Positions 8,323-15,989 of a DNA stretch of 64,000 nucleotides are shown here, one piece after another. The stretch lies in NCBI RefSeq assembly GCF_027988105.1, contig NZ_JAQJZJ010000002.1, positions 62,001 through 126,000 of the forward strand, given 5' to 3'. This DNA is from Pseudomonas aestuarii. GTDB lineage: Bacteria; Pseudomonadota; Gammaproteobacteria; Pseudomonadales; Pseudomonadaceae. A program made the position numbers and the translations under genes. How positions within the stretch are numbered: position 1 is the stretch's first letter; each line of letters starts with the position of its first letter. Under the pieces are notes generated by a model, which saw only the letters and a list, made by a program, of their open reading frames with translations, did not search any database and had not been told where the DNA came from.

Positions 8323-8429
8323 TGTTGGCGCTGATAGACTTATCCACAGTTGCTGGTAACGAGATCAGCAATCCGCCCTGGGTCAAATTTCAATCGGCAG
8401 GGTGGGTCAATTTTCCATCAGCGCCAACA
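8323..8429. mobile_element. 107-bp inverted-repeat-bounded remnant, IS21-end-like
   Basis: Both ends carry the same 13-bp terminal inverted repeat TGTTGGCGCTGAT, pointing inward. Inside the right end two related direct repeats, GGGTCAAATTTCAATCGG and GGGTCAATTTTCCATCAG, occur in tandem. Multiple short repeats of this GGTCAATTTT type are known at the ends of IS21-family insertion sequences. No transposase fits in 107 bp, so this is either an internally deleted copy or a small non-autonomous element. It interrupts the AbiEi-like gene at its right edge. No clear target duplication was found. Confidence 0.55.
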
Positions 8430-8654
8430 GCCCGTCGCCGTCTTGCAGCGCCCGCACAACCCCAGCCCATGTCAGGCGTCCACCTCGTCGTTGGTAAACA
8501 CCGCGCGCAGGTGAATCCAGCCAACCGCTGGCGATATATCGCGACACGAGGCTGCTGCTATAGCCATGAGCCTTCAGCCAGCCACTGGATACCAGTCCTC
8601 TGTCGCTTAGGCCCGCAAGCAAGGATTTTAATTTTCTGATTTTTGCTCACTCAT
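8430..8654 (-). pseudogene. AbiEi-family antitoxin gene, frameshifted and truncated
   Basis: The minus strand encodes the N-terminal winged-helix domain typical of AbiEi-type antitoxins: SSGWLKAHGYSSSLVSRYI, then SGWLDSPARGVYQRRGG and LTWAGVVRALQ. The natural start appears to be ATG 8654 (MSEQK), but a 5-base A-run at 8640-8644 is one A short, so that frame stops. Adding one A joins it to IRKLKSLLAGL. The 3' end runs straight into the 107-bp element and the rest of the gene is gone. The toxin gene abiEii is also absent. Confidence 0.65.
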
Positions 8655-8740
8655 GGTGAGTAAATTACACAGAACATAAACCACTGACAAGAAACTGGTT
8701 TAGATAAATAAAAAAATAGAAACTATTAGTGAGTAATTTA
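8655..8740. promoter_or_regulatory. AT-rich region with GTGAGTAAWTTA repeats upstream of the AbiEi remnant
   Basis: Two copies of a GTGAGTAA-type motif lie at 8655-8667 and 8728-8740, and CTCAC-CATGAGTGAG surrounds the lost AbiEi start. AbiEi proteins are known to repress their own operon through inverted repeats upstream, so these may be fossil operator sites. The stretch to about 8770 is much AT-richer than the rest of the window, indicating foreign origin. No gene was recognised between 8655 and 8908. Confidence 0.35.
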
Positions 8741-8908
8741 ACAAATTTATAAACTTTTTAATCAAATACGCTCCCGACGGTGATTGGCCAAGTTGCGGCC
8801 AAGCCTGTTGTATCAAACCCTCCATGGCCCTCTCCACTGCCTTGTTTGCCCAATGGGTAGCAGCCAGCATCTGCAGCATGGATCTGGGCAACAAGGAGGA
8901 AGACCGTC

Positions 8909-9319
8909 ATGCCAGCAACAATAGAGCAACGCCTTGCCCGCTTGAACTCTTGTGCGCCCCGAATCCTTCGAGCGAATGCAGCGCCGACCTACCTAGGCAT
9001 GTGCCGCACTGAGTTCAACAAAACCGTTCGCCCCTACGTCCGGGAATTCCGTATTGGAGTGCAGGGGATCGGATTTGATCGAGAGGAACTGGACGCCTGG
9101 GCCGACGCCTATATCGACCTGGCCATCATTGAAAAGGAAGGTGCCAAGGGACATGATCACTCCCGCAGCGAGCGCCAAGGAGAACAACCATGGCGCGAAA
9201 AACCATTAGCGGCCTCTACCAAAGGAACGGGATCTGGCACATCGACAAGGTCTTCAGAGGTCAGCGAATTCAGGAAAGCACTGGATCAAGCGACAGGAAG
9301 GAGGCGGAGCAATACCTGA
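8909..9319 (+). CDS. Small DNA-binding protein, excisionase-like, upstream of integrase
   Basis: A 136-residue protein. Residues 20-75 resemble AlpA/excisionase-type helix-turn-helix proteins: RILRANAAPTYLGMCRTEF, then a predicted wing ending in GIGFDREELDAWADAYI. The C-terminal half is basic, Ser/Thr-rich and probably disordered. Genes of this kind sit directly before tyrosine integrases and usually help excision or regulate the integrase. AAGGAGG before the ATG is a strong ribosome-binding site. Its last 130 bp overlap the integrase in another frame. Confidence 0.75.
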   Translation: MPATIEQRLARLNSCAPRILRANAAPTYLGMCRTEFNKTVRPYVREFRIGVQGIGFDREELDAWADAYIDLAIIEKEGAKGHDHSRSERQGEQPWREKPLAASTKGTGSGTSTRSSEVSEFRKALDQATGRRRSNT

Positions 9320-10389
9320 TACACAAGCTGGAAAAGCTGCGTGAACAGCGGATTTACGGCGTACGCAGAATCAGGACCTGGCGGGAAGCGGCAACTCGTT
9401 ACCTGGTGGAGTACACGGATCAGCCCTCTATTAGTCTGACTGCCATCCACTTGAGGCAGTTGGACCCATATATTGGGGATATCCCTCTGACTCATATCGA
9501 TGATGAGACGCTATCTCCGTTCATCAAAGATCGGCTAAAGACCAGCAAAACGTCATGCGGCAAGGTAAAGCCCGGGGTTTCCTACAGGACGGTGAACATC
9601 GCCCTAGAGCGGGTTATACGTATTCTCAATCTTTGCGCCAGGAAATGGCGTGATGAGCAGAAACGTCCTTGGCTCGACGTAGTGCCAATGATCACTAAGC
9701 TGGAAGCGAAGAAAACGAGTCGTTCCCCCTACCCGATGTCTTGGGAGGAACAATCCATTCTTTTCTCCGAGCTACCCGATCACTTGCGCCGCATGGCCCT
9801 GTACAAGGTCAACAGCGGCTCTCGTGAGCAGGAAGTCGTAAAGCTTCGCTGGGACTGGGAGATACCGGTACCAGAGCTCAAGACCAGCGTGTTTCTCATA
9901 CCTGCTGATTTCGGTGGGAGGCATGAGAACTCTGGGGTCAAGAATGGTGACGAACGACTGGTGGTGCTTAACAACGTGGCGAGATCTGTCATTGAAGGGC
10001 AACGAGGGCTGGACCCTGTATGGGTATTCCCTTACGGAAAGCCAGACGACGATGGCACGTCAAATCCAGTTCATCGGATGAACGATTCGGCATGGAAGAA
10101 AGCCAGAGTGCGAGCGGCAAAGAGATTTCAGGAGCAGTTTCTGCGCCCTGCTCTAGCTGGTTTTGCCTCGATACGTGTCCACGATCTGAAGCACACCTTC
10201 GGTCGAAGGCTCCGGGCAGCCGGAGTGACTGAGGAGGACAGGAAGGCTCTTCTAGGCCACAGGAACGGCAGCATCACCAGTCACTATTCGGCCGCGGAAC
10301 TGGGCAAGCTGATTGATGAAGCCAACAAGATTTCGGCTACCGACTCTCGAGGGCCGGCGCTGACAATATTGAGGAGGATGGCAGGATGA
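9190..10389 (+). CDS. Tyrosine site-specific integrase of the element
   Basis: This 399-residue phage-type integrase has an N-terminal arm-binding part (ISGLYQRNGIWHIDK), a core-binding domain at about 60-170, and a catalytic domain. Visible catalytic residues are Arg212 (NSGSREQE), His331 in HDLKHTFGRR, His357 (LLGHRNGS) and Tyr366 (SHYSAAE). The usual HxxR is HxxK here. The gene ends 73 bp before the 3' end of tRNA-Pro and points towards it, the classic layout for an element that recombines into a tRNA gene. AAGGAGAACAACC precedes the ATG inside the previous gene. Confidence 0.95.
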   Translation: MARKTISGLYQRNGIWHIDKVFRGQRIQESTGSSDRKEAEQYLIHKLEKLREQRIYGVRRIRTWREAATRYLVEYTDQPSISLTAIHLRQLDPYIGDIPLTHIDDETLSPFIKDRLKTSKTSCGKVKPGVSYRTVNIALERVIRILNLCARKWRDEQKRPWLDVVPMITKLEAKKTSRSPYPMSWEEQSILFSELPDHLRRMALYKVNSGSREQEVVKLRWDWEIPVPELKTSVFLIPADFGGRHENSGVKNGDERLVVLNNVARSVIEGQRGLDPVWVFPYGKPDDDGTSNPVHRMNDSAWKKARVRAAKRFQEQFLRPALAGFASIRVHDLKHTFGRRLRAAGVTEEDRKALLGHRNGSITSHYSAAELGKLIDEANKISATDSRGPALTILRRMAG

Positions 10390-10416
10390 AAAAAGTCCCG
10401 CAAAAGTCCCTGACAC

Positions 10417-10446
10417 AAAAAAGCCCGATTCTTGAGAAACCGGGCT
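10417..10446 (-). terminator. Rho-independent terminator after tRNA-Pro
   Basis: Read on the minus strand, AGCCCG pairs with CGGGCT across a partly self-complementary loop and is followed by TTTTTT. It lies 16 bp beyond the encoded CCA of tRNA-Pro, so it probably ends that transcript. It would also face transcripts leaving the integrase. Confidence 0.7.
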
Positions 10447-10462
10447 AAGTCGTTGAAAAATA

Positions 10463-10508
10463 TGGTCGGGACGGAGTGATTCGAACACTCGACCCCTAGC
10501 ACCCCATG
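10463..10508. other. Candidate attachment site in the 3' half of tRNA-Pro
   Basis: Integrases next to a tRNA 3' end normally recombine within the T-arm or anticodon-arm half of that tRNA, and the tRNA is restored by the element's own copy. The integrase 3' end faces this region directly. The exact core cannot be set because the other junction is outside the window. Confidence 0.4.
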
Positions 10509-10539
10509 CTAGTGCGCTACCGGACTGCGCTACGCCCCG
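10463..10539 (-). tRNA. tRNA-Pro (GGG)
   Basis: A 77-nt cloverleaf read on the minus strand. The acceptor stem is CGGGGCG with CGTCCCG, the anticodon stem CTAGC/GCTAG encloses the loop ATGGGGT with anticodon GGG, and the T-loop is TTCGAAT. The 3' ACCA is encoded. It sits between the integrated element and the merR-ihfA-pheT block and is the likely integration target. Confidence 0.96.
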
Positions 10540-10629
10540 ACTAGGCGTGAAACTATTTTCGAACATCCGAAAACGACGAAAACTATACTATAAGCTTCTG
10601 AAATATGGAAACTTTTTTGAATAGCTACG

Positions 10630-10986
10630 CTATTTTTTAAGCACATGCAGGACATCTTCCAGCTCAGCAATTGTTTGCCTCATGAGCTGCTTGTACTGCG
10701 TGGTGTCATCTTTGGCCTCATCACCAGAAAGGCGCTGACGAGCCCCGCCGATGGTAAAACCTTGCTCATATAGCAATGCGCGAATTTGACGAATCATCAG
10801 CACATCCTGGCGCTGATAATATCGCCGATTACCGCGACGCTTGACTGGGTTGAGCTGGGGAAACTCCTGCTCCCAATACCGCAATACGTGCGGTTTGACT
10901 GCGCAGAGCTCGCTTACCTCGCCGATCGTGAAATACCGCTTGCCTGGTATGGCGGGTAATTCGTCGTTATGACTTGGTTCCAGCAT
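10630..10986 (-). CDS. MerR-family regulator next to ihfA
   Basis: A 118-residue protein with an N-terminal MerR winged helix ([28 protein letters not shown]) and [12 protein letters not shown], followed by a short C-terminal helix for dimerisation. It has no effector domain or conserved metal-binding Cys pair, so its signal is unknown. The start MLEPS at 10986 was preferred over an upstream ATG at 10995; both lie inside the ihfA 3' end, so the genes overlap and are coupled. Pseudomonas genomes carry this gene after ihfA. Confidence 0.9.
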   Translation of the reverse strand: MLEPSHNDELPAIPGKRYFTIGEVSELCAVKPHVLRYWEQEFPQLNPVKRRGNRRYYQRQDVLMIRQIRALLYEQGFTIGGARQRLSGDEAKDDTTQYKQLMRQTIAELEDVLHVLKK

Positions 10987-11269
10987 ACGCTTCAACCCTG
11001 GCTTTTAGTTTCTGGCCTGGACGGAAAGTCACCACACGGCGCGCCGTGATTGGGATTTCCTCTCCCGTTTTTGGATTACGACCGGGGCGCTGACGCTTAT
11101 CGCGCAGATCAAAGTTGCCGAAACCCGAGAGCTTGACCTGTTCGTTGAGCTCCAGCGCTTGGCGGATCTCTTCGAAGAACAGTTCGACCAATTCCTTGGC
11201 TTCCCGTTTATTCAGGCCCAGCTCTTCATACAGACGTTCCGCCATTTCAGCTTTCGTCAGAGCCCCCAT
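10967..11269 (-). CDS. ihfA: Integration host factor alpha subunit
   Basis: This 100-residue nucleoid protein pairs with IhfB, bends DNA sharply, and acts in site-specific recombination, sigma-54 promoters and chromosome structure. It begins [18 protein letters not shown]. The DNA-minor-groove arm carries [27 protein letters not shown] with the key Pro. The start lies 3 bp after the pheT stop, so it belongs to the pheST operon, as in many gammaproteobacteria. Confidence 0.98.
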   Translation of the reverse strand: MGALTKAEMAERLYEELGLNKREAKELVELFFEEIRQALELNEQVKLSGFGNFDLRDKRQRPGRNPKTGEEIPITARRVVTFRPGQKLKARVEAYAGTKS

Positions 11270-11272
11270 ACG

Positions 11273-13651
11273 CTACTTCCTTAACGTGGCGTTAAACCTT
11301 TGTTCCAGGGAGGTAAGGACATTTTGTGCCGCAGTGCTCACCTCATCGTCATTAAGAGTGCGCGATGGATGCTGCCAGGTCAAGCCGACGGCAAGGCTTT
11401 TTCTATGCGGATCAATACCTTTACCGTGATATACGTCAAATAGCTTGAGGTCAGTCAACCATTCGCCCGCAGCCTCACGAATGACCGCGAGCAAAGTTGC
11501 AGCCGGGACATCACGATCCACCAGCACGGCCAAGTCGCGGCGTACCTCAGGATAGCGCGACAGCTCCTGAAACTTCGGCATACGGCCTTGAGCGATTTCC
11601 GCCAACACCACCTCGAACATATACACCGGCTGATCAAACCCCAGCGACTTGCCCAGCTCAGGATGCATGGCACCCAAGAAGCCGACCAATCGACCATCAC
11701 GCTCGATACGCGCGGTTTGCCCTGGATGCAAGGCCGCATGCTCGGCGGGAGCGAAACTGAAGCTGTCACCCGCGCCAGCACTGGCCAACAGAGCCTCAAC
11801 ATCGGCCTTCACATCATAGAAGTCGACATTTTCGCGGCCATGGGCCCAGCTTTCCGAGAGCCGGCTACCGCAAATCACCCCAGCGAGCATCGGCTCCTGC
11901 TTGAGCGCATCCAACTGACCAACAAAGCGCAAGCCGCTTTCAAACAGACGCACGCGTGACTGTTGACGATTGAGGTTATGCTCCAGCGCCTTGACCAAGC
12001 CAGGCCATAGCGATGAGCGCATAGCAGCCATGTCGGCCGATATCGGGTTGGCCAACATCAGCGGCTCAACACCAGGGTGAAACAACTCGAACAGCTTGGG
12101 ATCGATAAAGCTGTAGGTGATGGCTTCCTGGTAACCGCGCGCCACCAGCAAACGACGCAGCGCCGGCAACTCGACAGCCGCCTCGGCCTGCGGCTGCGGC
12201 GCCAGGCGCGCTTGCGGATAACGCACCGGCAAACGGTTGTAGCCGTACAGGCGCGCCAGCTCTTCAATCAGATCGACCTCGATGCTGATATCGAAGCGGT
12301 GACTGGGAACTGTCACTTGCCACTGCCCCTCACCACTAGCAGTGACACCCAGGCCCAGCGCTACCAGCAAACGAACGATCTCTGCATCATCCATTTTCAA
12401 TCCGAGCATTTGCTCGATACGTTCAGCGCGCAGGGTAACCGGGGCAATGCTCGGCAGTTGTTGCTGATCAACGACCTCAATGATCGGACCAGCCTCACCA
12501 CCAACAATTTCCAGCAACAATCCAGTAGCCCGCTCCATGGCTTCACGCGCGAGCTGCCAATCCACGCCACGCTCGAAACGGTGCGAAGAGTCGGTGTGCA
12601 GGCCATAGGAACGTGCCTTGCCGGCAATCGCTATGGTGTCGAAAAAGGCGCTTTCCAGGAACAGGTCGCACGTTTTTGCGCTCACGCCGCTATGCTCCCC
12701 CCCCATCACGCCGGCAATCGCCAGTGCACGATTGTGATCGGCGATGACCAGGGTATCGGCACGCAGACTGACTTCTTGGCCGTCGAGCAGCACCAGCTTC
12801 TCGCCCTCCTCGGCCATGCGCACACGGATACCACCATTGATCTCGGCGAGGTCGAAGGCATGCATCGGCTGCCCCAGCTCAAGCATGACGTAGTTGGTGA
12901 TATCCACCGCAGCATCGATGCTGCGCACATCAGCGCGGCGCAGACGTTCGACCATCCACAGCGGCGATGGCTTGGACAGATCGACGTTACGCACCACACG
13001 CCCGAGGTAACGCGGGCAGGCTTGCGCCGCCAACACCTCGACCGGGCGCACCTCATCATGACTCGGCGCAACCGCAGCAATCTGCGGGCGCGTAACAGGC
13101 GCGTCGTACAAGGCACCGACTTCACGGGCCAGGCCTACCAAGGACAGACAGTCGCCGCGGTTCGGCGTCAGGTCGACCTCGATGCTGGCATCGTTTAGCT
13201 CGAGATAAGCACGAATATCCTGACCCACCGGCGCGTCGCTCGGCAGCTCCATCAGGCCATCGTTTTCTTCACTGATCTGCAACTCGGAAGCCGAGCAGAG
13301 CATGCCGTTGGACTCGACGCCGCGCAGCTTGGCCTTCTTGATCTTGAAGTCGCCCGGCAGCTCGGCACCAATCATGGCAAAGGGAATCTTCAGGCCGGGG
13401 CGCACGTTAGGCGCGCCACACACCACCTGAAAGGTCTCCACGCCATTACTGACCTGGCATACCCGCAGCTTGTCAGCATCCGGATGCTGCTCAGCGCTGA
13501 GCACCTCACCCACCACCACGCCGCTGAATACCCCGGCAGCCGGGGTCACGCTATCTACTTCGAGGCCCGCCATGGACAGGCGCGCCACCAGCTCGTCACG
13601 GGAAACCTGCGGGCTTACCCAGCTACGCAGCCACTGTTCACTGAATTTCAT
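11273..13651 (-). CDS. pheT: Phenylalanyl-tRNA synthetase beta subunit
   Basis: This 792-residue protein is the beta chain of the alpha2-beta2 enzyme that charges tRNA-Phe. It contains the N-terminal tRNA-binding domain (VVVGEVLSAEQHPDADKLRVC), the B3/B4 editing region, the B5 domain and the C-terminal anticodon-binding FDX domain (ELSRYPEVRRDLAVLVD). The length is normal for the family. It lies 39 bp downstream of pheS and 3 bp upstream of ihfA on the same strand. Confidence 0.98.
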   Translation of the reverse strand: MKFSEQWLRSWVSPQVSRDELVARLSMAGLEVDSVTPAAGVFSGVVVGEVLSAEQHPDADKLRVCQVSNGVETFQVVCGAPNVRPGLKIPFAMIGAELPGDFKIKKAKLRGVESNGMLCSASELQISEENDGLMELPSDAPVGQDIRAYLELNDASIEVDLTPNRGDCLSLVGLAREVGALYDAPVTRPQIAAVAPSHDEVRPVEVLAAQACPRYLGRVVRNVDLSKPSPLWMVERLRRADVRSIDAAVDITNYVMLELGQPMHAFDLAEINGGIRVRMAEEGEKLVLLDGQEVSLRADTLVIADHNRALAIAGVMGGEHSGVSAKTCDLFLESAFFDTIAIAGKARSYGLHTDSSHRFERGVDWQLAREAMERATGLLLEIVGGEAGPIIEVVDQQQLPSIAPVTLRAERIEQMLGLKMDDAEIVRLLVALGLGVTASGEGQWQVTVPSHRFDISIEVDLIEELARLYGYNRLPVRYPQARLAPQPQAEAAVELPALRRLLVARGYQEAITYSFIDPKLFELFHPGVEPLMLANPISADMAAMRSSLWPGLVKALEHNLNRQQSRVRLFESGLRFVGQLDALKQEPMLAGVICGSRLSESWAHGRENVDFYDVKADVEALLASAGAGDSFSFAPAEHAALHPGQTARIERDGRLVGFLGAMHPELGKSLGFDQPVYMFEVVLAEIAQGRMPKFQELSRYPEVRRDLAVLVDRDVPAATLLAVIREAAGEWLTDLKLFDVYHGKGIDPHRKSLAVGLTWQHPSRTLNDDEVSTAAQNVLTSLEQRFNATLRK

Positions 13652-13690
13652 CCTGCTCTCCTAAAACTGATCGGTTACGGTCGTGCGGCC

Positions 13691-14707
<1,017 letters not shown>

Positions 14708-14726
14708 TTACAGACTCCAGATACGA

Positions 14727-14760
14727 AATAGGGGAAGAGCTTAAAGGCTCTTCCCCTATT
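14727..14760 (-). terminator. 14-bp stem-loop between rplT and pheS
   Basis: AATAGGGGAAGAGC pairs perfectly with GCTCTTCCCCTATT around a 6-nt loop. On the minus strand only a weak TATTTCG follows, so it may be a partial terminator, an attenuator, or a processing and stability element that separates ribosomal-protein mRNA from pheST mRNA. E. coli pheST is attenuation-controlled, but no Phe-rich leader peptide was found here. Confidence 0.6.
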
Positions 14761-14802
14761 GGTGACGTTTAGCACCGGGCGAACCCAGTGATTGTCGGGG
14801 AC

Positions 14803-15159
14803 TTAAGCCAGGATGGCTTTCGCTTTTTCGACAATCGCAGCAAACGCCGCTTTTTCGTTCACTGCCAGATCAGCCAAAACCTTACGGTCGATCTCGATGG
14901 ACGCTTTTTTCAGGCCAGCAATGAAACGGCTGTAGGACAGACCGTTAACACGAGCACCAGCATTGATACGAGCGATCCACAGGGCGCGGAACTGACGCTT
15001 CCTCTGGCGGCGGTCGCGATAGGCGTATTGGCCTGCCTTGATCACTGCCTGTTTGGCAACGCGGAATACGCGCGAACGCGCACCGTAGTAGCCTTTAGCG
15101 AGTTTCAGAATCTTTTTGTGACGCTTGCGAGCGATAACGCCGCGCTTAACACGAGCCAT
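14803..15159 (-). CDS. rplT: Ribosomal protein L20
   Basis: This 118-residue 23S-rRNA-binding protein is needed for early 50S assembly. It starts [20 protein letters not shown] and ends in a helical domain; composition is strongly basic and length is standard. L20 is known in E. coli to repress translation of its own operon. Here it is the third gene of infC-rpmI-rplT, 25 bp after rpmI. Confidence 0.98.
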   Translation of the reverse strand: MARVKRGVIARKRHKKILKLAKGYYGARSRVFRVAKQAVIKAGQYAYRDRRQRKRQFRALWIARINAGARVNGLSYSRFIAGLKKASIEIDRKVLADLAVNEKAAFAAIVEKAKAILA

Positions 15160-15184
15160 GAGTAATTTCCTCTATCTTGACCGA

Positions 15185-15379
15185 TTAACGAACGCGCAGC
15201 ATGCGCGCCACTTTTGCCACGTCAGACGGATGCACCATGGTGCTACCGCGGAGTTGACGCTTACGCTTAGTGGACATCTTGGTCAGGATGTGGCTCTTGA
15301 AAGCGTGCTTGTGCTTGAAGCCATTAGCGGTTTTAAGAAAACGCTTGGCTGCACCACTCTTGGTTTTCATCTTTGGCAT
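15185..15379 (-). CDS. rpmI: Ribosomal protein L35
   Basis: A 64-residue basic 50S protein with [14 protein letters not shown] at the start and [22 protein letters not shown] in the middle, as in all L35 proteins. The start at 15379 is set by homology to that opening; the frame is open further upstream but those residues do not belong to the family. It lies between infC and rplT in the conserved order. Confidence 0.98.
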   Translation of the reverse strand: MPKMKTKSGAAKRFLKTANGFKHKHAFKSHILTKMSTKRKRQLRGSTMVHPSDVAKVARMLRVR

Positions 15380-15438
15380 GTTCGGTACTCCGCATTCAGT
15401 TGATAAACATAACCGCAAGGCCTGCCGTGCCCTGGTGG

Positions 15439-15987
15439 TTACTTCTTCTTTTTGGGGGCGATGACCATTATCAGCTGGCGTCCTTCCATCTTTGGATGCT
15501 GTTCAACCGAGCCATATTCAAGCAGGTCAGCTTCAACCCGCTTCAACAGCTCCATTCCCAGCTCCTGATGCGCCATCTCACGGCCACGGAATCGCAAGGA
15601 TACCTTGGCCCTGTCCCCTTCACTCAGGAAACGTACCAGGTTGCGCAGTTTTACCTGGTAATCCCCTTCCTCCGTCCCTGGACGAAACTTGATTTCTTTA
15701 ACCTGGACTTGCTTCTGGTTTTTCTTCGCAGCTGCAATCTGCTTCTTCTTTTCGAAGATCGACTTGCCGTAGTCCATGACTCGGCAAACCGGAGGAATCG
15801 CATCAGCAGAAATTTCCACCAAATCCAGCTTGGATTCTTCGGCGATTCTAAGCGCTTCATCAATCGAGACGATGCCAATTTGCTCGCCTTCAGCGCCAAT
15901 TAACCGAACCTCGCGTGCCGAGATATTCTCGTTGATCGGGGCTTTCGGGGCAGCTCGTTTATCTTGTCTCATTTCACGCTTAATAAT
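15439..15987 (-). CDS. infC: Translation initiation factor IF-3, non-AUG start
   Basis: IF-3 binds the 30S subunit, keeps subunits apart and proofreads the start codon. The N-domain ([15 protein letters not shown]), the basic linker and the C-domain ([18 protein letters not shown]) are clear. Pseudomonas IF-3 carries a few residues (IIKRE) before the first ATG (15972). In that frame ATC 15990, ATT 15987 and ATT 15984 follow GGAG; ATT 15987 or 15984 has the best spacing. AUU starts allow IF-3 to repress its own synthesis, as known in E. coli. The thrS stop overlaps this start region. Confidence 0.95.
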   Translation of the reverse strand: MIKREMRQDKRAAPKAPINENISAREVRLIGAEGEQIGIVSIDEALRIAEESKLDLVEISADAIPPVCRVMDYGKSIFEKKKQIAAAKKNQKQVQVKEIKFRPGTEEGDYQVKLRNLVRFLSEGDRAKVSLRFRGREMAHQELGMELLKRVEADLLEYGSVEQHPKMEGRQLIMVIAPKKKK

Positions 15988-15989
15988 GA

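Noticed and set aside
8136-8639. A 167-codon plus-strand frame across the decay zone.
   Set aside because: It passes straight through the mini-element and antisense to the AbiEi remnant; the sequence has no protein-like pattern.
8700-8894. A 64-codon minus-strand frame before the excisionase-like gene.
   Set aside because: It runs through the AT-rich patch, its C-terminal part is only low-complexity hydrophobic residues, and no family is recognisable.
10611-10640. A weak stem (AATAGC/GCTATT) with T-run on the plus strand at the merR 3' end.
   Set aside because: The stem is only 6 bp of mostly A/T pairs and no plus-strand transcript is expected there.
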